NCBI GenBank assembly: GCA_034519525.1
Contig: JAXHOJ010000063.1
Span: 1-64,000 of the forward strand
DNA: 64,000 nucleotides
Direction of reading: 5' to 3'
Source: Gemmobacter sp034519525
GTDB lineage: Bacteria > Pseudomonadota > Alphaproteobacteria > Rhodobacterales > Rhodobacteraceae
Positions 35,118 to 43,609 of the stretch are shown piece by piece. The notes beneath the pieces were generated by a model. That model saw nothing but the letters and a program-made list of their open reading frames with translations. It ran no database searches and was not told the DNA's origin. Both the position numbers and the translations under genes were made by a program. Each line of letters begins with the position of its first letter. Positions within the stretch are counted from its first letter, which is position 1.

Positions 35118-36367
35118 CCGCGCCGATATTCTCGACCCTCGGCTGCCGCCTGAACGCCTATGAAACCGAGGCGATGAAGGAGCTTGCCGCTGCCGCCGGT
35201 GTGGCCAATGCCGTTGTGGTGAACACCTGCGCCGTCACCGCCGAGGCCGTGCGCAAGGCCAAACAGGAAATCCGCCGTCTGGCGCGTGAAAACCCCGGCG
35301 CCCCGGTGATCGTGACCGGCTGCGCCGCGCAGACGGAACCCGAAACCTTTGCCGCCATGCCCGAGGTGACCAAGGTTGTCGGCAATACCGAAAAGATGCA
35401 GGCCGAAACCTGGGCCAGCCTGCGCGTGCCCGATCTGATCGGTACCACCGAAAAGGTGCAGGTCGATGACATCATGTCGGTCAAGGAAACCGCCGGCCAC
35501 CTGATTGACGGTTTTGGTCGCCACCGCGCCTATGTGCAGGTGCAGAATGGCTGCGATCACCGCTGCACCTTCTGCATCATCCCCTTTGGCCGGGGTAATT
35601 CGCGCTCGGTTCCTGCAGGGGTGGTGGTGGAACAGATCAGGCGGCTGGTGGATCGCGGCTTCAACGAAGTTGTGCTGACCGGCGTTGATCTGACCAGCTG
35701 GGGCGCCGATCTGCCTGCCGCGCCGCGTCTGGGCGATCTGGTGATGCGCATCCTCAAACTGGTGCCCGATCTGCCGCGCCTGCGCATCAGCTCCATCGAT
35801 TCGATCGAGGTGGACGAGGCATTGATGCAGGCCATCGCCACCGAACCGCGCCTGATGCCGCATCTGCACCTGTCGCTGCAGGCCGGCGATGACATGATCC
35901 TGAAACGGATGAAGCGCCGCCACCTGCGCGATGATGCCATCCGCTTTTGTGAAGAGGCGCGCCGCCTGCGCCCCGACATGATCTTCGGCGCTGACATCAT
36001 CGCCGGCTTCCCCACCGAAACCGAAGAGATGTTCGCCAATTCGCTGCGGCTGGTGCAGGATTGCGGCCTGACCTACCTGCATGTCTTCCCCTTCAGCCCG
36101 CGCAAGGGCACGCCCGCTGCCCGGATGCCGCAGGTCAAGGGCCCGGCCATCAAGGATCGCGCCGCCCGGCTGCGCACTGCGGGCGATGCCGCGCTGGCGG
36201 CGCATCTGGCAGCGCAGGTCGGCACCCGCCACCGCGTGCTGATGGAAGGCCCGCGTCTGGGCCGCACCGAACAGTTCACCGAAGTGACCTTTGCCGCCGA
36301 TCAGCCCGAAGGGCAGATTGTCACGGCCCAGGTCACGGGGTTTACACTCGGTCGTCTCACCGCCTAG
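35114..36367 (+). CDS. mtaB: tRNA t6A37 methylthiotransferase MtaB
   Basis: 417 residues. Adds a methylthio group to t6A at position 37 of tRNAs reading ANN codons. The N-terminal UPF0004 domain has Cys in STLGCRLNAYE, NTCAVT and TGCAAQ; the radical-SAM motif is CDHRCTFC (Cys147, Cys151, Cys154) followed by IIPFGRGNSRS, and a TRAM-like C-terminal domain follows. GCRLN and the RGNSRS sequence distinguish MtaB from MiaB and RimO. Overlaps dapF by four bases. Confidence 0.95.
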   Translation: MTAPIFSTLGCRLNAYETEAMKELAAAAGVANAVVVNTCAVTAEAVRKAKQEIRRLARENPGAPVIVTGCAAQTEPETFAAMPEVTKVVGNTEKMQAETWASLRVPDLIGTTEKVQVDDIMSVKETAGHLIDGFGRHRAYVQVQNGCDHRCTFCIIPFGRGNSRSVPAGVVVEQIRRLVDRGFNEVVLTGVDLTSWGADLPAAPRLGDLVMRILKLVPDLPRLRISSIDSIEVDEALMQAIATEPRLMPHLHLSLQAGDDMILKRMKRRHLRDDAIRFCEEARRLRPDMIFGADIIAGFPTETEEMFANSLRLVQDCGLTYLHVFPFSPRKGTPAARMPQVKGPAIKDRAARLRTAGDAALAAHLAAQVGTRHRVLMEGPRLGRTEQFTEVTFAADQPEGQIVTAQVTGFTLGRLTA

Positions 36368-36389
36368 GCTGCCCCGAAAGGGGAAGCCC

Positions 36390-38297
36390 ATGCCAAGCCA
36401 CAGCCACGGATCGCCCAGCGGCCCCAGCCATACGCGCCTGTCTTCCGAAAATCTGCTGACCTTGCTGACCCTTGCGGGCATGGCCGCAGCCCTGCTGGCC
36501 GAATTCCTCTGGCCGGGGTGGTGGGGCATCGCAGGCCTCGCGCTTGTCTATCTTGCGGCAGGCCTGCCCACGCTGCTGTCAGCCCTGCGCGCCGCCTGGC
36601 AGGATCACCGGCTGGATATCGACCTGCTGATGGCCATTGCCGCGATTGCCGCAGCCCTTGTCGGCTCGGCGCTCGAAGGGGCGGTGCTGCTGACGCTGTT
36701 CGCCATTTCCGAAACGCTGGAACATCGCGCCATGGGCCGTGCCCGTCGCGCGGTCGAGGCGCTGATGAACCTGCGCCCCGATACCGCCCTGCTGAAATCC
36801 GGCGATCTGCTGCAAGAGGTGCCATCCGGCTCGCTGCGCCCCGGCGATCTGGTGGTGCTGCGCCCCGGCAGCCGGGTGCCGGTGGATGGGGTGATCCGCA
36901 GGGGCGAAGGGACGATGGATCTTTCGGCCATCACCGGCGAATCCATGCCACAGCGGCGCGGCCCCGGCGCCCCGGTATTTGAGGCGACGGTGAACCTCGA
37001 TGCCGTGCTGGAGGTCGAGGTCACACGCGGCATCGCAGAAAGCACCGTGGCCCGCATGGTGCAGCTGGTGACAGAGGCGCAGGCCGCCCGCGCGCCTTCG
37101 GAACGGTTTTCCGACTGGTTCGGCCAGCGCTATACCGTGGCGGTGTTGCTGGGGGCCGTGCTGGCCTATGTCGCCTTCCTGTTGCTGGGGCGCGGCGCTG
37201 AAGAGGCGCTGTATCGCGCCGCAACCCTGCTGGTGGCCGCAAGCCCCTGTGCCATCGTGATCTCCGTCCCCGCCGCCATCCTGTCGGCCCTGTCGGCATC
37301 GGCACGCGGCGGGGTGCTGTTCAAAGGCGGCGCCGCGCTGGAAACGCTCGCGCAGGTCCGCGCCTTCGCCTTTGACAAGACCGGCACGCTGACCACCGGC
37401 CGCGCCGGCGTGACCGGCATCCATGCCGCCGACCCCGATGCCTTCCTGCGCAAGCTGGCGGGGCTGGAGGCCCAGTCCGAACATCCCATCGCGGATGCCA
37501 TCCGGCGTGAGGCTGTGGCACGCGGGCTGCAGCCTGACACCGTCACGGATGTGCAGGCCCATCCCAGCGAAGGCATCACCGGGCAGGATGACATGGGGGC
37601 GATCTGGGCCGGCAATGCCCGCATGGCCGCGCGTCAGGGGGCGACATTGCCGCATCTGGCAGGCGTGACCGACGGGGCGCAGACGCTGATCTGGCTGGGG
37701 CGCGGGGCGCAGGTGCTGGGCGGCATCACCGTGGCGGATCAGCCGCGCGACACATCCCGCGCCGCGCTGGCCGAACTGCAGGCGGCAGGCCTGACGGTGG
37801 CGCTGATGACCGGCGACCGCCGCGCCGTGGCCGAACGGATCGGCGCCGACCTTGGCTTTGCCCCTGCCGATATCCATGCCGATCTGCTGCCCGAAGACAA
37901 GGTGGCGCTGGTGGGCCGCCTGGCGGCGCAGGGCCGGGTGGCCTTTGTCGGGGATGGGGTGAATGACGCCGCCGCCCTGGCCCGCGCCGATGTCGGCATT
38001 GCCATGGGGGCGGCGGGCAGCGAGGTCGCCCTGCAGGCCGCCGATGTCGCGCTCCTGTCCGAAGAAATGGGCCAGCTGCCCGCCGCACACCGGCTGGCCC
38101 AACGCACGGCGCGCATCATCCGCCAGAACCTGATCTTTGCCATCGGCGCCATGGTGCTGCTGGTCACGGGGGGCCTGTTCTTCGATCTGCCTTTGCCGCT
38201 GGCGGTGCTGGGCCACGAAGGTGGCACCGTGCTGGTGGTGCTGAACGGCCTGCGCCTGCTGGCCGATCCCATCCGGGCCGACCGCCGCCCCGCCTGA
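36390..38297 (+). CDS. P1B-4-type metal-exporting P-type ATPase
   Basis: 635 residues, inner membrane. Transport motif SPC (Ser285-Cys287 in AASPCAIVISVPAA), phosphorylation site DKTGTLT (Asp329), hinge GDGVNDAAALARADVGIAMG, and HEGGT (His609) in a late membrane helix. SPC together with HEGGT marks the P1B-4 group (CoaT, CtpD, PfeT), exporters of Co2+, Fe2+ or Zn2+. No N-terminal heavy-metal domain; only a short His-containing MPSHSHGSPSGPSH leader. Start 36390 follows AAAGGGGAAG. It begins 22 bp after mtaB and may be read with it. A REP-like element follows. Confidence 0.93.
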   Translation: MPSHSHGSPSGPSHTRLSSENLLTLLTLAGMAAALLAEFLWPGWWGIAGLALVYLAAGLPTLLSALRAAWQDHRLDIDLLMAIAAIAAALVGSALEGAVLLTLFAISETLEHRAMGRARRAVEALMNLRPDTALLKSGDLLQEVPSGSLRPGDLVVLRPGSRVPVDGVIRRGEGTMDLSAITGESMPQRRGPGAPVFEATVNLDAVLEVEVTRGIAESTVARMVQLVTEAQAARAPSERFSDWFGQRYTVAVLLGAVLAYVAFLLLGRGAEEALYRAATLLVAASPCAIVISVPAAILSALSASARGGVLFKGGAALETLAQVRAFAFDKTGTLTTGRAGVTGIHAADPDAFLRKLAGLEAQSEHPIADAIRREAVARGLQPDTVTDVQAHPSEGITGQDDMGAIWAGNARMAARQGATLPHLAGVTDGAQTLIWLGRGAQVLGGITVADQPRDTSRAALAELQAAGLTVALMTGDRRAVAERIGADLGFAPADIHADLLPEDKVALVGRLAAQGRVAFVGDGVNDAAALARADVGIAMGAAGSEVALQAADVALLSEEMGQLPAAHRLAQRTARIIRQNLIFAIGAMVLLVTGGLFFDLPLPLAVLGHEGGTVLVVLNGLRLLADPIRADRRPA

Positions 38298-38311
38298 CCT
38301 GCGCCCTTTAT

Positions 38312-38367
38312 CTTGGCCCAAATATCCCGGGGGAATCGCGCGTCAGCGCGATGGGGGCAGAGCCCCC
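38312..38367. repeat. Second CCCGGGGGA intergenic element
   Basis: CTTGGCCCAAATATCCCGGG then ATCGCGC-gtca-GCGCGAT (38335-38352) and GGGGGC-aga-GCCCCC (38353-38367). Same layout as 13666-13722, with a wholly different first hairpin. Located between the convergent metal ATPase and dnaJ genes. Confidence 0.75.
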
Positions 38368-38388
38368 TGAACGCCCATCAGAAGCCCC

Positions 38389-38418
38389 AAAAACAACGGG
38401 CGCCCGCAGGCGCCCGTT
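38389..38418 (-). terminator. Rho-independent terminator of dnaJ
   Basis: On the minus strand AACGGGCGCC and GGCGCCCGTT form a ten-pair stem with a four-base loop, followed by GTTTTT. It lies four bases after the dnaJ stop. Confidence 0.85.
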
Positions 38419-38421
38419 CTG

Positions 38422-39585
38422 TCATTTCATCCCGTCCCAGAAACTTTTCACCTTGGAAAAGAAGGATTCGGCCTCGGGATTGTTTTCTTCGCTCAGCTTT
38501 TCGAACTCGCGCAGCAGTTCCTTCTGCCGCGTGGTCAGGTTCACCGGGGTTTCCACCACCAGCTCGATCAGCAGATCCCCGATGCCACCACCCCGCAACG
38601 CAGGCATCCCCTTGCTGCGCAACCGCATCTGCTTGCCGGTCTGGCTGCCCGGCGGCACTTTCACGCGGCTCCGGCCTCCGTCGATCGTGGGCACTTCCAC
38701 CTCGCCGCCCATGGCGGCTGTGGTCATCGGCACCGGCACGCGGAAGAACAGATGCACCCCGTCGCGCTGGAAGATCGGATGTTCCTTCACCTCGATGAAG
38801 ATATAGAGATCGCCGGACGGCCCGCCGCGCAGACCGGCCTCGCCCTCACCCGCCAGACGGATGCGGGTGCCCGTCTCCACCCCGGCAGGGATATTGACGG
38901 AAAGCGCGCGGTCCTTCTCCACCCGGCCTGCACCATGGCAGACCTTGCAGGGGTTCTTCACCATCTGCCCGGTGCCGTTGCAGGTGGGGCAGGTGCGCTC
39001 CACCGTGAAGAAACCCTGCTGCGCCCGCACCTTGCCCATGCCCGAACAGGTGGGGCAGGTCACGGGTTCTGCGCCGCCCTCGGCGCCGGTGCCATGACAG
39101 GAATCGCAGGCGGTCGAGGCCGGAACATTGATGGTCTTCTGGATGCCCTTGAAGGCCTCTTCCAGCGAGATCCGCAGGTTATAGCGCAGATCCGATCCAC
39201 GCTGCGCCCGCGAACGCCCGGCACCCGGGCCGCCCCGGCCCCCCATGAAATCGCCGAACAGATCTTCGAACACATCCGAAAAGGCCGATGCGAAATCGGC
39301 ATTGTTGCCGTTGAACCCGCCCGGCCCGCGTGCCCCGCCGCCACCGCCGCCCATACCACCTTCAAAGGCGGCATGGCCAAACCTGTCATAGGCCGCCTTC
39401 TTGTCGGCATCCTTCAGCACTTCATAAGCCTCGTTCACTTCCTTGAACTGGGCTTCGGCATCCGGGTTGTCGGCATTGCGGTCAGGGTGCAGTTCCTTGG
39501 CCTTCTGACGATAAGCCTTCTTCAGCTCATCGGCCGAAGCGCCGCGGGCGGCGCCAAGCACCTCGTAATAGTCGCGTTTTGCCAT
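38422..39585 (-). CDS. dnaJ: Chaperone DnaJ
   Basis: 387 residues. J domain with HPD at residues 33-35 (KELHPDRNA), a Gly/Phe-rich linker (GGMGGGGGGARGPGGFNG), four zinc-binding CxxCxGxG repeats (CDSCHGTG, CPTCSGMG, CPTCNGTG, CKVCHGAG) and two C-terminal substrate domains. Stimulates DnaK ATPase and delivers clients. It is 71 bp downstream of dnaK on the same strand and is expected to be co-transcribed from the sigma-32 promoter at 41677-41705. Confidence 0.98.
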   Translation of the reverse strand: MAKRDYYEVLGAARGASADELKKAYRQKAKELHPDRNADNPDAEAQFKEVNEAYEVLKDADKKAAYDRFGHAAFEGGMGGGGGGARGPGGFNGNNADFASAFSDVFEDLFGDFMGGRGGPGAGRSRAQRGSDLRYNLRISLEEAFKGIQKTINVPASTACDSCHGTGAEGGAEPVTCPTCSGMGKVRAQQGFFTVERTCPTCNGTGQMVKNPCKVCHGAGRVEKDRALSVNIPAGVETGTRIRLAGEGEAGLRGGPSGDLYIFIEVKEHPIFQRDGVHLFFRVPVPMTTAAMGGEVEVPTIDGGRSRVKVPPGSQTGKQMRLRSKGMPALRGGGIGDLLIELVVETPVNLTTRQKELLREFEKLSEENNPEAESFFSKVKSFWDGMK

Positions 39586-39656
39586 GGATCATTCCCCTAT
39601 GGAACCGGAGAGGGGCGGCCCGTCGCCGGACCGCCCCCTTTCCGTTTCCCGCGGTC

Positions 39657-41564
39657 TTACTTCCGCTTGTTTTCGCCGAGGTCTTCGAAATCGGCGTCCA
39701 CGATATCGTCGTCAACCGAACGCGGTGCATCGTCTCCGGCGCCATCCGCTTCGGATTGCTGCGCCTTGTAGATGGCCTCGCCCAGTTTCATCGCGGCTTC
39801 CGTCAGGTTCTGGATGCCGCCCTTGATCTTGCCCGCGTCTTCGGTCTTCAGCGTGTCTTCCAGCGCACCCATCGCCAGTTCGATCACCTCGACAGTCGAC
39901 GGATCAACCTTGTCGGCATGTTCGGCCAGCGATTTCTTGGTCGAGTGCAGCAGGCTTTCGCCCTGGTTCTTCGCTTCCACCAGTTCCTTGCGCTTCTTGT
40001 CGGCATCGGCATTGGCCTCTGCGTCGCGCACCATCTTGTCGATCTCGTCATCGGACAGACCGCCCGAAGCCTGGATCGTGATGTTCTGCGATTTGCCGGT
40101 GCCCTTGTCCTTGGCCGACACGCTGACGATGCCGTTCGCGTCGATGTCGAATGTCACCTCGATCTGCGGCAGGCCGCGCGGGGCGGGCGGGATGTCTTCC
40201 AGATTGAACTGGCCCAGCATCTTGTTGTCCGCTGCCATTTCCCGCTCGCCCTGGAAGACGCGGATCGTCACAGCCGACTGGTTATCTTCAGCGGTAGAGA
40301 AGACCTGCGATTTCTTCGTCGGGATCGTGGTGTTACGGTCGATCAGACGGGTGAACACGCCGCCTAGCGTTTCGATGCCAAGGCTCAGCGGGGTCACGTC
40401 CAGCAGAACCACGTCCTTCACGTCGCCTTGCAGAACGCCGGCCTGAATGGCGGCACCCAGGGCCACAACCTCGTCAGGGTTCACACCCTTGTGCGGTTCC
40501 TTGCCGAAGAACTTGGTCACTTCCTCGATCACGCGGGGCATCCGCGTCATGCCGCCCACCAGAACGACCTCGTCGATGTCGTTGATGGTCAGGCCTGCAT
40601 CTTTCAGCGCCGCCTGGCAGGGCTTCATCGACTTCTTCACCAGATCGTCGACCAGGCTTTCCAGCTTGGCGCGGGTCAGTTTCATGACCATGTGCAGCGG
40701 CGTGCCCGAGTTGCGGTCCATGCTGATGAACGGCTGGTTGATCTCGGTCTGCTGGCTCGACGACAGTTCGATCTTGGCCTTTTCAGCCGCCTCTTTCAAG
40801 CGCTGCAGGGCCATCTTGTCGTTGGTCAGATCGACGCCATGCTCTTTCTTGAACTCGTCCGCCAGATAGGTGACGATCCGCATGTCGAAATCTTCGCCAC
40901 CGAGGAAGGTGTCGCCATTGGTCGATTTCACTTCAAACAGGCCATCGTCGATTTCAAGGATGGTGATGTCGAAGGTACCGCCGCCAAGGTCATAGACCGC
41001 GATGGTGCGGGTCTCTTTCTTGTCCAGGCCATAGGCCAGCGCGGCTGCGGTGGGTTCGTTGATGATGCGCAGCACCTCAAGGCCGGCAATCTTGCCTGCA
41101 TCCTTGGTCGCTTGCCGCTGGGCATCGTTGAAATAGGCAGGCACCGTGATCACGGCCTGGGTGACGGTTTCACCCAGATACGATTCTGCGGTTTCCTTCA
41201 TTTTCTGAAGGATCATGGCCGAAACCTGTGCCGGCGAATATTTCTCGCCCCGCACCTCAACCCAGGCATCGCCATTGCCACCATTGGTGACCTTGAACGG
41301 CAGGTTTTTCAGGTCTTTCAGCACAGCCGGGTCGTCATGGCGGCGGCCCAGAAGCCGCTTCACGGCGAAAACCGTATTGGTCGGGTTGGTCACGGCCTGA
41401 CGTTTTGCAGGCTGGCCGACCAGACGTTCATTTTCAGTAAAGCCCACGATGGAGGGCGTGGTGCGTGCCCCTTCGGAGTTCTCGATGACACGCGGCTGCG
41501 ACCCGTCCATGATGGCGACGCAGGAGTTCGTGGTCCCGAGGTCGATCCCGATGACTTTGGCCAT
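39657..41564 (-). CDS. dnaK: Chaperone DnaK (Hsp70)
   Basis: 635 residues of normal Hsp70 architecture: ATPase domain opening MAKVIGIDLGTTNSCVAI, with AVITVPAYFNDAQRQATKDA and the interdomain linker VKDVVLLDVTPLSLG; substrate-binding domain (GVNPDEVVALGAAIQAG precedes it) and a helical lid ending in a charged tail. Binds exposed hydrophobic segments in an ATP cycle driven by DnaJ and GrpE. First gene of dnaK-dnaJ, with a 5' leader of about 105 bases from the predicted heat-shock promoter. Confidence 0.99.
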   Translation of the reverse strand: MAKVIGIDLGTTNSCVAIMDGSQPRVIENSEGARTTPSIVGFTENERLVGQPAKRQAVTNPTNTVFAVKRLLGRRHDDPAVLKDLKNLPFKVTNGGNGDAWVEVRGEKYSPAQVSAMILQKMKETAESYLGETVTQAVITVPAYFNDAQRQATKDAGKIAGLEVLRIINEPTAAALAYGLDKKETRTIAVYDLGGGTFDITILEIDDGLFEVKSTNGDTFLGGEDFDMRIVTYLADEFKKEHGVDLTNDKMALQRLKEAAEKAKIELSSSQQTEINQPFISMDRNSGTPLHMVMKLTRAKLESLVDDLVKKSMKPCQAALKDAGLTINDIDEVVLVGGMTRMPRVIEEVTKFFGKEPHKGVNPDEVVALGAAIQAGVLQGDVKDVVLLDVTPLSLGIETLGGVFTRLIDRNTTIPTKKSQVFSTAEDNQSAVTIRVFQGEREMAADNKMLGQFNLEDIPPAPRGLPQIEVTFDIDANGIVSVSAKDKGTGKSQNITIQASGGLSDDEIDKMVRDAEANADADKKRKELVEAKNQGESLLHSTKKSLAEHADKVDPSTVEVIELAMGALEDTLKTEDAGKIKGGIQNLTEAAMKLGEAIYKAQQSEADGAGDDAPRSVDDDIVDADFEDLGENKRK

Positions 41565-41676
41565 ATTGTTACCTCTTCCTTCGGCGATGTTGTAGGGCCG
41601 GAGCCTGACAAGGCCTCCGTCCCCGATCCCATTTCAGAGCGGTGGGGCGGCCTGCCCCGATCCAGCTTCTGGGCGT

Positions 41677-41705
41677 ATATAGGCAGCGCGCCCAAGCGCT
41701 GCAAG
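41677..41705 (-). promoter_or_regulatory. Sigma-32 (RpoH) heat-shock promoter of dnaKJ
   Basis: On the minus strand CTTG (41702-41705) is followed after exactly 18 bases by CCTATAT (41677-41683). This equals the alphaproteobacterial RpoH consensus CTTG-N17/18-CYTATNT. It is 113 bp upstream of dnaK and on its strand. Confidence 0.8.
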
Positions 41706-41804
41706 CGTCACGCAACCGTGACTTATGCGCTGTTCCGGTGTTTTTTCGCGGCGCGAAGGGGGCAGATTTCCGGCAGGCCCGAAAGCCGGGCGATCAGGCC
41801 GGGA

Positions 41805-42626
41805 TCAGGACCGCGCGCCCCAGCTGGCCGACATGTGCTTGCGGGTGTAAAACTCTCCCATCAGCCCGATCACGATGCACACGAAGGTCACATAGATCGG
41901 ATAGCTGAGCGAGCTGTTATGCGGGTTGTAGTTCAGAAAGATGAACCCGCGGCCCTGGTCGATGGTGTGGAACAGCGGGTTCCAGTCGAACCATTGCAGG
42001 ATGTGGTTCGGGGTGGTGTTCGCCACCAGCATCTTGCCCGAAGCAATCATGTTGGCCCGCATGTAGATCGAGGTCAGCAGCTTGATGAATTCCGGCGCCC
42101 AGGGCCGGGCCGCCAGAAATATCATGCCGATGCCCAAGCCCGAGGCCCAGGACAGCAGCACCATGCCCATGGCCGCCACCGGCTGATGAATGGTGATCGG
42201 CGTAAAGACCGCATGATAGATATACAGCACCACCGTCAGCGACAGCACCTGAATGTACAGCGTGCTCAGCGCCGCCGCGGCGATGGCGATCACCGTATTC
42301 ATCGGCCCGTGCTTCATCATGGCCGATGTCGGCCCCTCGGCCCCCGAAACGGCGCCGATGGTCTTTGAATGGGTCATGAACATGAACACGCCCGACATCA
42401 CATACAGGATCTGGTCGCCCCGGATGCCATTGCCGCGCCCGCCGAAGATCAGCGTGATGACCCAGAAGACCGCGATCAGCAGCACGCTTTGCAGGATGTT
42501 CAGCACCAGCCCCAGCAGTGCATTGCCATGCCCTTTGCGGATGTTGCGCACCGCCGCATGGAACACCAGTTCCAGCATCCCGAGTGCCGAAGCTGCTGTC
42601 GTGCCTGGCCGTTCGGTGCGGAACAT
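41805..42626 (-). CDS. ABC-2 type polysaccharide export permease
   Basis: 273 residues with six predicted membrane helices (for example ILQSVLLIAVFWVITLIFG, VLSLTVVLYIYHAVF, VAAMGMVLLSWASGLGIGMIF and a final helix near IYVTFVCIVIGLMGEF). Pattern matches KpsM/Wzm-like permeases that export capsule or O-antigen with an ATPase partner (KpsT/Wzt). No ATP-binding gene for it lies in this window, so the partner must be elsewhere. The glycosyltransferases on the other side of cysQ suggest it exports their product. Divergent from cysQ over 136 bp. Confidence 0.82.
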   Translation of the reverse strand: MFRTERPGTTAASALGMLELVFHAAVRNIRKGHGNALLGLVLNILQSVLLIAVFWVITLIFGGRGNGIRGDQILYVMSGVFMFMTHSKTIGAVSGAEGPTSAMMKHGPMNTVIAIAAAALSTLYIQVLSLTVVLYIYHAVFTPITIHQPVAAMGMVLLSWASGLGIGMIFLAARPWAPEFIKLLTSIYMRANMIASGKMLVANTTPNHILQWFDWNPLFHTIDQGRGFIFLNYNPHNSSLSYPIYVTFVCIVIGLMGEFYTRKHMSASWGARS

Positions 42627-42762
42627 TCTGCCTACCCCTCTGGCGGATCTGCGCCACGATATACGGGAAATCTTGCCGTTTCCTTAGGAAGGCATGATAA
42701 GGGGTTCCCGATGAATTGCAACCTCGCGGCCCCTTCAGGTCGCCTGACGGAGCCTGCCCCTG

Positions 42763-43557
42763 ATGGATTTTGCCCAGCTCGTGACGGTCATGCGGCGCCT
42801 TGCGCTTGAAGCCGGTGACCGGATCATGGAGATCTACAATGCCCCCGATTTCGAGGTGAAGGCGAAAAGCGATGCCAGCCCCGTCACCGCGGCGGATGAG
42901 GCGGCGGATGCCATGATCTCTGCCGGGCTGCGGGCGGCGTTTCCGGATGTGACGCTCATCACCGAAGAACAGGCGGCCAGCCACGGGCTGACGGCCTCCA
43001 CCTTCCTGATCGTCGATCCGCTGGATGGCACGAAAGAATTCATCCAGCGGCGCGGCGATTTCACGGTGAATATCGCCTATGTGCAGGATGGCGTGCCGCT
43101 GCATGGCGTCGTCTATGCCCCGGCGAAGGACAGGCTGTTCTACACGCTGGCCGATGGCGCGGCGGTCGAAGAGGCCGCACCCTTCGACAAGGCGACCCCG
43201 GGCGCGCTGACCCGCATCTCGGTCAGCACGCCGGATATGGCGGCGCTGATGGTCGTGGCATCGAAAAGCCACCGCGATGCGGCGACGGATGATTACATCT
43301 CGAAATATTCCGTGAAGGACATGCGCTCCGCCGGGTCCAGCCTGAAATTCTGCCTTGTGGCCACCGGCGAGGCCGATCTTTACCCCCGCCTTGGCCGCAC
43401 GATGGAATGGGATACCGCAGCCGGCGATGCCGTGCTGCGCGGGGCGGGCGGCCATGTGGTGCGGTTCGACGATCACAGCCCGCTGGCCTATGGCAAGCCC
43501 GGCTGGGATAACCCCTTCTTCATCGCCTATGCCCCCGGCGTGGACCTGCAAAAGTGA
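42763..43557 (+). CDS. cysQ: 3'(2'),5'-bisphosphate nucleotidase CysQ
   Basis: 264 residues. Inositol-monophosphatase-fold enzyme that hydrolyses 3'-phosphoadenosine 5'-phosphate (PAP), the by-product of PAPS-dependent sulfation and sulfate reduction. Metal motifs: LITEEQAAS (Glu), IVDPLDGTKEFIQRRGDF (DPxDGT) and the later WDTAAGDAVLRGAGG (WDxxAG). Length and order are standard. Its position beside glycosyltransferases and a sulfotransferase makes biological sense because sulfotransferases release PAP. Confidence 0.94.
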   Translation: MDFAQLVTVMRRLALEAGDRIMEIYNAPDFEVKAKSDASPVTAADEAADAMISAGLRAAFPDVTLITEEQAASHGLTASTFLIVDPLDGTKEFIQRRGDFTVNIAYVQDGVPLHGVVYAPAKDRLFYTLADGAAVEEAAPFDKATPGALTRISVSTPDMAALMVVASKSHRDAATDDYISKYSVKDMRSAGSSLKFCLVATGEADLYPRLGRTMEWDTAAGDAVLRGAGGHVVRFDDHSPLAYGKPGWDNPFFIAYAPGVDLQK

Positions 43558-43609
43558 TCCGGCGCCGCGGCTCGGAACCCATGCCTCCGATCCGCGACCC
43601 GATCCGGCG

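Noticed and set aside
39579..42368. Long plus-strand frames opposite dnaK and dnaJ (up to 646 residues)
   Set aside because: They mirror the strongly biased dnaK/dnaJ codons on the other strand and match no family.
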